From assembly GCA_022432975.1 (NCBI GenBank), contig CM039511.1, forward strand, positions 17,882,557-17,946,556: a stretch of DNA of 64,000 nt. The letters are read 5' to 3'. Source of the stretch: Begonia masoniana (Eukaryota; Streptophyta; Magnoliopsida; Cucurbitales; Begoniaceae). The position numbers and the translations under genes were made by a program. Shown in pieces: positions 47,295 through 59,418 of this stretch. Within the stretch, counting starts at the first letter, position 1. The number at the start of each line of letters is the position of its first letter. The notes under the pieces were generated by a model. That model made no database searches, was not told where the DNA came from, and worked only from the letters and a program-made list of their open reading frames with translations.

Positions 47295-47357
47295 CTTATT
47301 CTTGAAAACCCATTTAGTTCCAATGATGGGATGATCCTTAGGCCGTGAAACAAGTTC

Positions 47358-49037
47358 TCATACCTTGCTCCTTTCAAATTGATTTAGCTCCTCTTGCATA
47401 GCTAAAATCCAATTTTCATCACACTCGGCCTCTTCAAACTTCTTAAGCTCTACTTGAGAGATAAATACTACATTGGCACAGAGATTCCTAAGAGAGGATC
47501 TAGTCTTAACTCCTAAAGAAGGATCACCTAAAATTTCATCTATTAGATGGTCTTTGACATACTTCCAATCTCTAGGAAGAGCAGGATTTTCATCCTTGAC
47601 AGGAATAATATCAAGAGAAGTAGAAGAGGGTTCTAAAGATTTTTCTACTTGAAGGGGATCACTAGGCTTTTCTAAAGAAAGAGAGTCCAGTTGTCTATCC
47701 AAAGAATCATCCTTATCCACATTGATTGTGGGTTGAAGGGACTCATCAAAGTTGACATGAACTGATTCTTTTACAGCTAGAGTTCTCTTATTGAATACTC
47801 TATATGCTTTACTTGAAAGAGAATAACCAAGAAAAATTTTAAGATCAGATTTGGAATCGAATTTTCCTAAGTTATCCTTAGCGTTGAGAATAAAGCATTT
47901 ACTACCAAAGGCTCTAAAGTATTTAACAGAATGAGTTTTTCCACTCCAGAGCTCATATGGAGTTTTCTCAAGAATAGGTCTTATGGAGACCCGATTGAGC
48001 ACATAGCAAGCTGTTGAAACAGCCTCAGCCCAAAAATATTTAGGAATGGAATTTTCATTTAGCATGGTTCGGGTTAGCTCTTGAAGAGACCTATTTTTCC
48101 TCTCAACAACACCATTTTGCTGAGGGGTTCTAAGAGAGGAGAAATTGTGCTCAATTTCATATTTGAGACACAAGAGTTCAAATCTCTCATTTTCAAATTA
48201 TCCACCATGATCACTACGAATAGCAACAATGGTGAGTTCCTTTTCATTTTGAAATCTTTTCCTAAAGCTAGAGAAAATATCAAAGGTTCCATCCTTTGAC
48301 TTCAGAAAATAAACCCAAGTAAATCTGGAAAAATCGTCAACAATGACAAAAGCATAGAATTTACCTCCTAAACTGGCTATAATAGAAGGACCGAAAAGGT
48401 CCATGTGAAGGAGTTGGAGAGGCTTAGAAGTAGAAATTACATTCTTCGAAGCAAAGGAGCTTTTGATCTGCTTACCCATTTGGCAGGCTTCACAGACCTT
48501 ATCCTTCTCAAAGGATATCTTAGGGATTCCTCTAACTAAATTCTCCTTAGTAATCTTAGCTAAGGTATCCATCCCTACGTGTCCTAATCTCTTATGCCAA
48601 GTCCAGCAGTCATTAGAAGAATTCACAGCAAAGCATTTTTCATCAGAAAAATCAATATTATCTAAATCAATAATATACACATTTTCTTTTCTATATCCTT
48701 TAAACAGTATAGAACTAGATGAGCTATCTTTAATTATGCATGAATTTGATTTAAATATCACTTCATAACCTTTGTCACATAATTGACTTATGCTGAGCAG
48801 ATTGTGTTTTAACCCATCAACTAATAAAACATTTTCTATAATAGGGTTGATAGGGTTACCTATGTTGCCAATGCCAACGATTTTACCCTTTTGGTTTCCA
48901 CCAAAGGTAACATTTCCTTTCTTCTTATTGACAGCAGCAAATTTGGTTGAGTCTCCCGTCATATGCCTCGAGCATCCACTATCGAGGTACCGCTGATTTT
49001 TCCCGGGAGAGCAGCCAACCTGCAAAACAGTAGTCAA
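47358..49037 (-). pseudogene. SIRE protease and integrase
   Basis: First frame (48198-49037): protease YLDSGCSRHMTGD; GAG-prepol CWTWHKRLGHVGMDTLAKIT with zinc-binding CEACQMGKQIKSSF; integrase core HMDLFGPS and VAIRSDHGG (first two Asp). A frame break near 48200 precedes FSSLRTPQQNGVVERKNRSL (catalytic Glu) and the integrase C-terminus (KTPYELWSGKTHSVKYFRAF, DLKIFLGYSLSSKAYRVFNK). The frame ends at 47358 near DENWILAMQEELNQFERSKV, the usual lead-in to RT. Pol starts in the frame one base upstream (-1) of Gag, with a 4-base overlap at 49034-49037. Confidence 0.92.
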
Positions 49038-50624
49038 TTTGTCTTCTTAGGTACCCAAATCTTTTGGGTCCTAGTGTTAGGTCTGGTCCCCTTAGGAACC
49101 CATTGAAGTTTACTACCAGTTTTGATATTGTTTACTTTTAAAGGACATACAAAAGATTTATGTCCTACTTCATTACACACATGACAGGTAGTGGATCTCA
49201 CAAAATAATTCTTGTAAACTTTCTTTTTACTAGATTCATCATAACCTATTCCTGCTCTGTCAAAATTTACTCTCTGTTTACCTAATAACATCTTATATAA
49301 CTTGTTGCCATTAGTAAATTTCAGAATAATATTATTTAAATCTTTATTTCTGCTTTTAAGTTCAGTAATTTCCTCTTTCTGCATGTTGCATTCCTTAACA
49401 TGCGAGTCAACTTCTTTTGCATGCTTTTCTACTAATCCTGCATTATCCTTTTTTAACATATTGTATTTAGTTTTTAGCATGTCAAACTGTTTAACTAAAT
49501 CATTAAATGCATCAATTAAGTCTCCATCCTCAGTTTCACTATCACTAGAGGAAACACTAACCTCATTTTCATGTGTCATGAAGCAGAGGTTGGCTACTTC
49601 CTCATCTTCTGAGGATGTATCACTTTCACTGTCATCCCAAGTGGCCTTCATGGCTCTTTTCTTGAACTTCTTGGGATTCTTAGCTTGTGGACAGTCAGCC
49701 TTCATGTGGCCTGGCTTTCCACACCCAAAACATGTGATTTTCTTCTCCTTTGTGGTTTCTCGACCTTAGGAAATCTTCTTCCTTGCATTCTTTTTCTCTG
49801 GAGGAATTTGCTGAACCTCCTTGTAATGAGGGCAATGTCCTCATCTTCCTCTTCTTCCTCAGAGTCATCTTGTTTGCTCGAGGAAGCCTTAAGTGCTATA
49901 TCCTTCTTTTTGCTGATCTTCTTTTCTTTGAGATCTTCCTTGTCATTGGCTCTCATGGTTATCTCATGAGTCATCAGTGAGCCAATGAGCTCTTCAAGTT
50001 TGAGAGCTTTGAGATCCTTAGCCTCTTGTATGGCTGTCACCTTTGGTTGTCATGCTCTCGGTAGGCATCTCAGAATTTTTCTTACCTGTTCTTCACCTGA
50101 GTAAATCTTACCAAGAGCTTTAAGACCATTAGTGATGTTAGTAAATCGAGTAAACATAGAACTAATGGTTTCTCTTTTTCCATAGAAAATAGTTCATATT
50201 CATGAACTAACATGCTCAATTTACTCTCTTTAACCTGGTTTGTGCCTTCGTGTGTGATCTCTAATAAGTGCCAAATTTCTTGAGCACTCTCACACCCTTG
50301 TACTCTATTAAATTCATCTCTATTTAGAGCACAGTACAGAGTGTTTATTGCCTTGGCATTAAGGCTCAGATTTCTCTTATCGGACTCAGATAGTTCAGTA
50401 GAGTCCTTAGGGATACTTTTCTCATCAACAGTTTTCATGGCCTTGAAAGGGCCGTTTTCAATTATGCCCCAAATCTCATAATCCATGGCTTGAACGAATA
50501 TTCTCATTCTGGCCTTCCAGTAGACATAATCACTACCATCAAAGAAGGGAGGTCTATTAACAGCTTGACCTTCTACGTGTGTGAATGTCATTGTAAATAT
50601 ATAAATCACAGAGTATTTAAACAC
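49034..50624 (-). pseudogene. SIRE Gag
   Basis: Starts near 50591 (MTFTHVEGQAVNRPPFFDGS; an upstream ATG at 50624 is also in frame). UBN2-type domain: YVYWKARMRIFVQAMDYEIW, NAKAINTLYCALNRDEFNRV, CESAQEIWHLLEITHEGT. Shifts near 50180 and 50040 lead to LEELIGSLMTHEITMRANDK and an acidic/Lys-rich stretch. A zinc knuckle lies near CFGCGKPGHMKADC-type sequence at ~49700 (partly in the frame break). The last part (49034-49705) has a coiled coil (DLVKQFDMLKTKYNMLKKDN) and a second knuckle CHVCNEVGHKSFVC, ending WVPKKTN. Confidence 0.9.
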
Positions 50625-50660
50625 AACTTAGACAATGTTTAACCTTGCTCTGATACCAAT

Positions 50661-51917
50661 TGTAGGATCGTAATTGTCTAAGAGGGGGTGAATTGGACTT
50701 TTTAATGTTAATTTTGAGTCTAACCAATTTCTCTCTTGTATTAAACTTCTAGGTTAATTATAAACAAACAAGTAAAATAGAGTGAAAGAGAAAGAAATTT
50801 GACACCGTGACTTTTACATGGTTCGGCCAAAACCTGCCTACGTCCACGCTTCAAGGTTTTTTCCCCTTGAAGATTCTTAACCTCTCCTCAACGAGAATCC
50901 CAGATCAAGCTTCACGGGCGTCAATCTACAGCCTTACAATTCTGGATTGAACTTCACGGGCGTCAATCCATTGCCTTTCAGGTTTTACAGATTTGAGTGA
51001 ATGAACACAACAAACTACAAACTCTCCAAACAAATTCTCAAGTTTAGGAATCGAGAGATGTAGATGAAAAAATACAGAGTATGATAAATCGCACGTTAGG
51101 GCTCAAAGCTAATTTTCGCAAAAGTTCTTTTCTTCGTGCTTATTCTTTAGCTTAAATACTCTGTCTGAATTTTTTTTGCTTCACAGAGTTGAATGCTTCT
51201 TTCTACTAATGAAAAAATATTACCGTTGGGAAGCATCCGTACTGAAGCAGATATCCGTTGCATTTGAGATTGCTGTTCGTCGTCGCCATTAATGTTCTGG
51301 AGTTAAGGCTGAAAACGACGTCAGTGTAGCTTCACGGTTGTTTTGAATTCTAGTGGAAGATCATGTTGTTTTAGTCTTGAACCGCCATCGGTGGATGCAA
51401 CTTCAAAATGTTGAACCGGCATAGGATGATGAATCTTTAAACGCTGAACCGGTGTCGGATGATGAATCTTTAAATGCTGAACCGGTGTCGGATGATGCAA
51501 CTTTAAAATGTTGAACCGGCATCGGATGAGAAAACGCTATCCTGCTTGAACCGGTATCGGATGAAGAAGTTTTAGACGTCTTCCGCCTTTGTCGTTTAGT
51601 GAGCGTAGGATGTCTTATTGAAGTCTTCCGCCCTTGTCGTCTAGCGAACGTAGGATATCTTCATTTTTCTCATCCGCCTTTGTCGTTTAGTGAGCGGTGG
51701 AGTTCTTCATTTAACTCTGTTAAAAAACTATGCAGCCCTGTACACTTAATCACATGCATTAGATAACTAAAATACCCTTTCCAAGGGCATTTCCAATAGA
51801 TTAAACTCCAATGCATAATTCATTATTCTCATTTAATAAACATAATCAAATTATATTACAAGCATATAAACACATCATCAAAAACATATTTAGACTTAAA
51901 CACTAATTAAGTCAATA
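50661..51917 (-). repeat. 5' LTR of the SIRE element (1257 bp)
   Basis: Same ends except TAAGTCAATA at 51917. It has about one copy of the 91-bp unit (51585-51690) but one extra ~42-bp GAACCGGTGTCGGATGATG unit near 51440-51490, which explains the 140-bp length difference from the other LTR. Confidence 0.95.
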
Positions 51918-51922
51918 ATATC

Positions 51923-52322
51923 ACCGGAGCAAGGAACTAATTAAGAGAGTGTTGAGAGATTTTGGTGTGAGTTGAAGAAGAGAGGAGGAGGGTGGTTGGA
52001 CCTGCCGGCCTCCATATGTCGGACAAACCCGTGACTTTCGTCACGGGTTGTCTTTTTCGATGGAGGCTGGCCTCCACCATTGGACCGGCCGGCCTCCGTC
52101 CAAAAAGACAAAACCCGTGACAAAAGTCACGGGTTTGGACCAGTCGGCCTCCCCTAATTTTTGCTACATAAAAAAATAGAGGTCGGCCGGTCCCTGGTCA
52201 GTCCGGATTAAAAGATTTATTTTGCTTATTTTTGAAACTTGGAGGTTTTTTACAATGAATAATAACTTTAAGGTTTTTTTTTTTAAAAAATGAAACTTTA
52301 GAGTTTTTTATAAAAAAAACCC
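51923..52322 (-). repeat. right TIR of the MULE, outer part
   Basis: Continues the right TIR after the SIRE insertion (inner part 41612-41818). Starts with ACCGGAGCAAGGAACTAATT and carries two CCCGTGAC...GTCACGGG hairpins (~52027-52050 and ~52108-52132) where the left TIR has one. Ends TAAAAAAAACCC at 52322. Confidence 0.9.
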
Positions 52323-52332
52323 AAAGAATAAA

Positions 52333-53512
52333 TATATAAATGATTAATTATGATTAATCATTTACAAACATTCAAATGATTTAAAATATATAAATAATTT
52401 TTATATTTTGAATTGAAAATAAAATCTCTCATTAAATAAGATTATTTTAAGGGATTTAAATTATATTTGAAAAATCTTATCACATGAGATTTCATTTTCA
52501 AATTTAAATTAAAATTTGTTATTTAAAAAAATGTCACAAATCAGATTTTTGAAATTTGAAATTTTAATTTAGAAGGTATATGTGAAAAATCTAATCAGAT
52601 GAGATTTGATTTATTTTTAAAAATTAGTTTATACCTAAAAAAAAATTAATTTTTAAAAAAGATCTATAAATATATCAAAAACGTGACTTTACCATTGATA
52701 TTTGCGACGGTATTTTTTCGAGCCTAACACCTTTCTACACTAATTTGACACCAAATACTAATAATTCTCATGATAAAAATTGTATTCGGAGAGAAAACAC
52801 ACTAGTATTTGAACACGTCACTTCTCCAATTTTGCCCAACTAAACTGAGGGCCCATATTCTTAATAGAAAACCTTGCATGCAAATGCATATGATTAAAAA
52901 AAAGTAATTAAGTTTTCATTTCTACTTGTTCATCAATGGCCATGCTTGACACCCTCGTGATTATGGTTATTAATAAACGATTGGTGTGAACACAGACAAA
53001 TCTGCATTAGTAGATGATCAGTTTTTACAAAACTTAAAACCGGTTCGGGTGATCAATCCAAACCGGACCATGAAAACACAGCATATAAAATAAACCAAAA
53101 GTCGAATTTACAAATTTCACCGGCAAAAAGAAACTAGCTTTAATGATAAAACTATAATAACAGTTCATGCATGTCTCTTCATGTTTTATCTGAAAAAGAT
53201 AACAGTGACGAAGATGAAGCTAAGTTACAGAGAGTTGTTCTTTTATGGGGGATATTCTTTTTCAATCATGTCATTAATCAACGGTGAATATGCGCTCTCT
53301 TTCTGGTCTCTGATAATAAGACGTTACACAGCAGCTTAAGAGTGTTTGATTCTGCATGAAACATGTGTACATGCGTTGCCATAAAGCATGTTTTTGGGGC
53401 TAAATGATGACAATTTTCATTTGTCAAACAAAAAAAGACAAACTTTTTTGCTGAAACTGGTTAAACAATTTCTCCCACTTTCCCACTATCCAAACACATT
53501 TTGTTTTTCGTA
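52333..53512. other. AT-rich flank, no gene seen
   Basis: Host-like DNA right of the MULE TSD. Strongly A/T-rich to ~52700, then mixed. I see no exon of the MATE gene's missing N-terminal half here and no transposon ends. Confidence 0.5.
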
Positions 53513-56500
53513 GGAGCCGTTGAACTTGCTGCAGTAGGAGTATCAGTTGCCATTTTCAACCAGTTTTCGCGAATCGCCATTTTCCCACTCGTAAGCATCA
53601 CAACATCTTTCGTTGCTGAAGAAGACACCCTCGGGAAATCTGGAAAAGGCTTGGATAAAAACGAAAAGCCGCAGAACAGTTGTTCGTCTGAAACCCCGTG
53701 AGTCGGAAAATGTGGTTCAAAACGGTTCGCCGGAGAACACCAAAATAGGTCCAGGCGAACATGATTTGGATATCAGAGATAAGAAAGGAGAGGAAAATGA
53801 ACAATCGAAAGCACCCATTAGAGAAAGCTCGAAGCTTGACAAAGGGGACGAAGCAGAAAATGCTACGGTTGAAGATTTAGAGAAGGATTTCTCCACCTGC
53901 GACGGAACGAAAAAACTTACTTTTTATTTCTTATTAATCATTCTTGATGCAGAAGAACAAGCATTTGAAATTCTGACTGAAATTAAAGATCAACAACCGG
54001 TCGAACTTACTGGAAGATAACAATGTCGATTGATTTTGATGCACCAGAATCGAAAATGACGAACAAAAGCGATGCTTTCTCTGTTGCCAACACTCCAATC
54101 TGCAGGGCCAGAAAGAAGGAGAAACGACATGTCGCTTCAGCGTCCACAGCATTGATTTTTGGTGGATTTAATGGATAGACTTCTCAAATGTTCGACCCTG
54201 CTTGGAAGTACTTGACTCTGAGGTCACTTGGAGCCCTGCAGTTCTCTCCTTGGCCATACAAGGGATCTTTAGAGTCTTCAAGGACACTAAAACTCCTCTC
54301 TATGTCATTGGTATTACCATGATCTCTCTCTCTCTCCTTTTCTTCTCTCTCTAAACTTATTTTCTTAGAACTAAAACAGAGAACTTGATCAAGATAAAGT
54401 TGTTGTTAGTTTCAAAGTTTTTTGATGAGTCAGATGATTTGAATGGGGTGGAGAAGAAGAAGATAGAAAATAGTAGAATCAGAAGCAGAAAGAAAACACT
54501 CCTATTAGAAGTATACCTGTTAAGTCTATGATTAAAGAGACATGGTTAGACCATATATGCAAGATCCGGGAGATACTAAGAGTGATCGAAAAAACTCTGC
54601 CTCTCGGTCTGATTTCTTCTGATTTTTCCCTCATAAGAAACGAAACAAATTGAAGGAAGAAATTTACAATACGAGAGAGGAGAAGAACCCTTCACGAGAA
54701 GTAGAAAAAAAAAACTTCATTTAAAGCAATTTCTCTACCATAAGAGAAAAACACAAGATAAATTCTAAAAAACCCTCGGATATAGAAGACATTCATTATT
54801 GGCATACTGTGAAATCAGAGTTAAGATTATTAAATTCAACTCTCACCTCAATAATTTGTTTTGGTGTAGTTTTTGAATACGCTGTGAATATCATTTTATT
54901 CGTATTTTTATCTGCAAATTAGGGGTTAGAGGTGCAGCCATCTCGCATGTGGTTTCTTAGTAAGTCTAATTCATTATTACGAGTCTTATTCATTGGATTC
55001 TTGATTTCTTCTGATAAACTTTATCCTCTTAGATACTTAATTGTGCTGGTCCTCTTGTGGAGATGAATGTAAAAAAGTTGATCTTTTATCTACAAGTCTT
55101 GGAGGTCTACAGTTTGGCTGGTTTTTTAAAAATAATGAAGTATCTTGATATCTTAACTACAGCTTGTAGGTTTTTAAATTAGTGGGGAAACTCTATCTTT
55201 AAACCTTGTTCTAATGAGAAGTCATTGGATTCCATAAAAAAATCAATAATGATTTCTTTTATTAGGAAAAAGAGAATCTCAAAAAGTAAAGTTCTCGAAA
55301 GGGAGGGAAAAAATCGAAAATAAGCATACGAATTTCGGATATTCGGATATGATATTACGTGAAATTATCTCTTGTATCGAAAGCTTAATTTGTAAGATCG
55401 AGATTAATATAGTGGTCTCTAAAATCTGATTAATGATAAATCTAAAATATTTGTCGACAGGAGGTGTCTTGTTGGCAAGAGTGGTAGCAGTGACATTTTT
55501 GGACATCATCAGCTTCAAGAGCTTCAAACTTAGGTCCTGTTCCAATGGCTGCTTTCCAAACTTGCCTGCAGATTTGGCTGACATCTTCTTTACTCTCTGA
55601 TGGCCTAGCTGTTGCTGGACAATTAAATATAAAAAATGTTATGATTTTTCTGTTCTTTCATTTCTGAATCAAAAAATAACAAATGGGTTTTTATTTTTGC
55701 ACAAATCTGTTGATCGAATGAAAGGCAATCTTAGCTTGTGCATTTGCTGAGAAAGACTATGACAAGACAACTAGTGTGGCTACGAGGGTTATACAGGTAC
55801 TCTTATGTTTATCGTTACTATTTCTGTTTGGTTGCCGAGAAAGTTTGAGGGAAAGTTTACCGAAATGAAAGTGCAGATGAGCTTTGTCCTGGGTATTGGA
55901 CTTGCGATATTGGTCGGATTCGTCATGCAATTCGGAGCCAGAATCTTCTCCAAAGATTTTCATGTCCAACACCTTATACATGTAGGAATTCCAGTAGATA
56001 TCTAGTCTTATCCTGTTAAATAATACGAGATCCTTGAAGAGTTTTTTTATCAGCTTAAAACTGTGGATAAACTCGACTAAACCGACGTGTTTTTATTCTC
56101 GTTTCGGGAGCAGTTCGTTGCAGCAACACTTTGTGTTTGATGGAGTGAACTTTGGAGCTTTTGATTTTGCATATTCAGCATACTCGCTGGCAAGTTTTCG
56201 TCCTTTTTGGAAAACTAGAACTCTTTTGAAATGATTATACTTAAATTTACAGATATCTTTGTGCAGGTTGTGGTTGCCATTGTAAGCATTGTGTGTATAA
56301 TCCTTCTCTTTGAATTTGGATTGCTCTAACCATTTACATGCTTTTGAGAACCCTTGTGGGTGTGTGGAGGTAACCAAAATGATAACATGTTTTTGAATTC
56401 CATGGCTCGGTTGGTCGAGTCTTGTTCTACCACCTCTATATTTCCCTCCGGTTTTTTCGGTTAAATTCATTGAAATCTTCGATGTTTCAATTGCCAGCAC

Positions 56501-56632
56501 ACAAGAACATTAACTCGATATAATTTTTGAATTAAAAATGTGAATTGATATGCTTAACGGTGTGAATTTGTTGTTTTGAAGGATGGGCAGTGGAACAGGA
56601 CCTTGGCGCTACCTCAGGGGTCAGTTGTTGCC
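53513..56632 (+). pseudogene. MATE-family efflux transporter (FRD3/DTX43-like), C-terminal portion
   Basis: Readable exons in order: after a TTTTTCGTAG acceptor, GAVELAAVGVSVAIFNQFSR and IAIFPLVSITTSFVAEEDTL (53513-53630); a polar loop; KRHVASASTALIFGG and KYLTLRSLGA, then IFRVFKDTKTPLYVIG (54125-54310); LGVRGAAISHVVS (~54920); a decayed exon near 55040; GGVLLARVVAVTFL and MAAFQTCLQIWLTSSLLSDG (~55460-55620); CAFAEKDYDKTTSVATRVIQ (~55740); FDGVNFGAFDFAYSAYSLA (~56130); VVVAIVSIVCIILLFEFGL (~56270); RMGSGTGPWRYLRG (~56580). Introns are kept, so it is not a processed copy. Stops, shifts and loss of the N-terminal half make it dead. Family members export citrate or related acids. The paralogue group is inference. 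Confidence 0.87.
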
Positions 56633-58440
56633 GTAGCCTACAGCCTACTTGTTGAAAAACATCCATAATCCAATAACAATAAAGCATCATATGCAATTAT
56701 AATTTTAGTTTGATAACCCTTTTTGGAGTCACATGACACATCTTTTTGTGTCACGTAACACCTTGAATTGTCATCGTCCTTGTTTGCAAGGGAAACGTAT
56801 GATTTGAACCCTAATATTTTATTTTTATGGTCATTTATGAATTAAATCTTAGATTTCTTTTTTTGACAAATCGAAATTTCATTTTTCAACTATTAACAAT
56901 TTGATTTATATTGTCAATGTAATCGTTAAATCTAATACTATATACCACGTCTTCATTTAATAAAATCTCAATTTATAACTCATAATCTGATAGATTTTAA
57001 AATTTGGTTAAAAATCACAAGAATAGTAAGAAATTAAGTTAAAATACTTATCAACCATAATGAATTTAACGGTTAAATTAACGACATACTCCAAATTGTT
57101 GATAGTCGTAAAGTGGAAGTTTGATTTTCCAAAAATATAATTCAATGTCTAATCTATAAATAACTCCAAATATGTCTAAATTACATTCTATTCTTAAGCA
57201 ATGTTTCACAAGAAGGGAATGGTACCTTCAAATGCAATCCAAAAAGATTGTCACCTTGTCATTTTTTTTTTATGGTAGGTTAAATATCATAAATATAATT
57301 TTTCTGATGTTCTTTTATTTATCAATATAATTTATATGAACTTTTAAAGTAAAATATAACCTAAATTTAGACTTTATCAGGTTTGTATTCTATTTATATT
57401 TTTGGATTAAATTGGAAAAAAAAAATTATTTGAAACATATTTTAATCAGTGTTTTTACCTCTGTCGTAACGTTTGTTTTTGTACCTCGATCCCCCTAATG
57501 CATCAATTGTGAGTACTTCGCACCAGTCCATGCCGTTAGCTTTCCCGTGAAATCAACGTGCAATGCACATGCATAATTCCTCTTTAAAAAAAATCTACTC
57601 TCCAAATCTCTTCCTTCGTCATAATATTGCCGGAGAGATTGGCCTTCAAATCAGGCCTATCTGTGCCAAAATATTGCCGAAGAGATTGTAATTACCGAGA
57701 TCAAGCAGTTACGCTCTCGTGAGTGGAAATCACACTTTTGCCAGGGAGTACGGTGATGAACAATGAGCGGATGTAATCTACCATTTTCCTAATAATTTTG
57801 GGGAAATAGTTCAAACAACTACAAGAAAATAGAAAGTTAAGGTATTCTTGCAATTAAAATATAATTAATATAATAAATTATATATAAATAATTAATTACA
57901 CAAGTTATCGTTAGACAAGTCGACGAATATTTATGAAAGTAAATAAAAAAATAAACGTAACATTATTTTAAATTTTCTCTCTCAAGAATATATTTCTACA
58001 TTAAAATCTTTATTATTAAATTTCATCATTTTTTTTTTTTTTATTTTCAATTCTTATCACACTCAATAGGAAAACAAAGAACATATAATATAAGTCAAGT
58101 TATTACGTATTACCAAACTTTACATGAACTTTTAAATATGAAAAAAATGGTATGACTCTGGGTTGATACTAATACTCGGTGCGTTCTAAGATATATTCGT
58201 TCATCAATATTTATAATAAATTATAAACAAAATCTGTCACAATAATGTTGAGGTGTGTCAATATATTATAATGCAAAACTACATTTTATTGGGTTCTCCA
58301 TAAATAAATAAAGGAACCAGCTATATTCAAAAGTGACTTCCAAACTGTCCAAAAATCATAATCCAATAAAATAGAACTCACAATAAATGCATAAGAACAT
58401 GACGAAAAATCTGGGGGTCAATGTAATGACAAAACTCAAA
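56633..58440. other. intergenic, AT-rich, no gene seen
   Basis: Mostly A/T-rich. 57590-57760 has two ATATTGCCG(A/G)AGAGATTG copies about 60 bp apart, a small direct repeat of unknown meaning. No supported coding or RNA gene. Confidence 0.45.
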
Positions 58441-58448
58441 CCAACAAA

Positions 58449-59410
58449 TAAGGGTGAGCAAAAAAACCGACAACCGAAGAAGGACCAAAGCTGACAATTT
58501 GGTCTGATTCTGGGCAGTTTTGAAAAAGAAAAAAAAGATTTTTGGTTTTGTATTGACCAGAATCGAAAATCTCAGTCCGGTTTCAGTTCTAATAAGTTAG
58601 CTCATGTAGAACCGACCCAGACCAATTTTTTTATCCTAAGTTTCAAGCATCGGGCTTGAGCTTCAGTTTTCAGAGTTCAGACACTTTTCAATTTTCTCTT
58701 CTCATCTTGGTGAATTGCCGACGACGATACCGAACGCTTTCGCCCTCACCCTCGCCCAGTCGCCAAAAACTGGTGGTCTCCCTCACCCAGTCTCTCTCGC
58801 CCTCGCCCAGTCTCCCTCGCCACTCGACAACTCATCCGACGATTACGAAGGTAAACTTTTTTGTCGTTGATTTAGATTTGTTTATCTCTTCATCTAATCA
58901 TGTGATTTTTACAGTTCTTCGTCCATCATTTGCTTCTGTTTTGGCATTTGGCGCACTCCTTCGGTTTCACCGATAGAGTGCTGACCCTATAGGCTGTACT
59001 CTATAGTAGGTTTAATTTAATTGTTGTGCAGTGTTAATGTGTTATCAATTTGTTAGTTTTGTTAATTTTGTTGTTCTGTTGTTTGCTGTTCTGTTTATTT
59101 AGACCGACAACATGGATGTTTGATTTGTTGTCTTTGTTATAATATGTTGTTTTTTCGATATGCATAATGATCGAAATATATTACAAAAGTATAATTTTTA
59201 ATATCAGGTTTGTTTTGTCTTTTATTAAATTAATATTATAATGCAGTCTATTAAAAAAAACTCAGAAGGACCAGAACCGAGACCAGAATTCTGGTCCGGT
59301 TCTGAGAAAATTTTTATGTTTATTTATATAAAAATTTAAAAATCAAATTTAGTAGTCCGGTCTTAATTTTTTTCAAAAATTAGACAGATCCGAACCATGT
59401 TTACCTTGTA
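58449..59410. mobile_element. non-autonomous hAT-like element (962 bp, 8-bp TSD CCAACAAA)
   Basis: Flanked by perfect 8-bp duplications CCAACAAA (58441-58448, 59411-59418), the hAT hallmark. Ends are imperfect inverted repeats: TAAGGGTGAGCA on the left, and TTTACCTTGTA on the right, whose complement reads TACAAGGTAAA. Subterminal GGTCC/GGACC and GAACCG motifs in both orientations (58480-58630, 59265-59400) resemble hAT transposase-binding clusters. A C-rich block at 58735-58850 gives a Ser/Pro ORF with no domain. No transposase. Confidence 0.85.
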
Positions 59411-59418
59411 CCAACAAA

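Larger units (their letters stand above)
41819..51917 (-). mobile_element. SIRE/Maximus-type copia element with envelope-like gene (TSD ATATC)
   Basis: LTRs at 41819-43215 (1397 bp) and 50661-51917 (1257 bp), flanked by ATATC at 41814-41818 and 51918-51922. On the minus strand: LTR, primer-binding site ATTGGTATCAGAGCA (50646-50660), Gag, protease, integrase, RT, RNase H, spacer, envelope-like gene, polypurine tract (AAAAAGGGGGAGAT at ~43216-43229) and LTR. Large LTRs, a long Gag with coiled coil and an extra gene after pol define the SIRE group. Few lesions compared with the other copia copies suggest it is among the youngest insertions here. It sits in the MULE TIR. Confidence 0.95.
34124..52322 (-). 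mobile_element. Mutator-like element (MULE) with long TIRs and two genes (10-bp TSD)
   Basis: Flanked by AAAGAATAAA at 34114-34123 and 52323-52332; MULEs usually make 9-11 bp duplications. Terminal inverted repeats of ~0.6 kb run from 34124 to ~34764 and from 52322 back to ~41612, the latter split by a SIRE element. Contents: a plus-strand gene (34853-36058), a minus-strand transposase (41327 to ~36360) interrupted by an LTR, and the nested SIRE (41819-51917). Without insertions it would be about 5 kb. The two genes are convergent and each starts just inside a TIR, the layout known for maize MuDR. Transposase lesions make it non-autonomous now. Confidence 0.93.
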
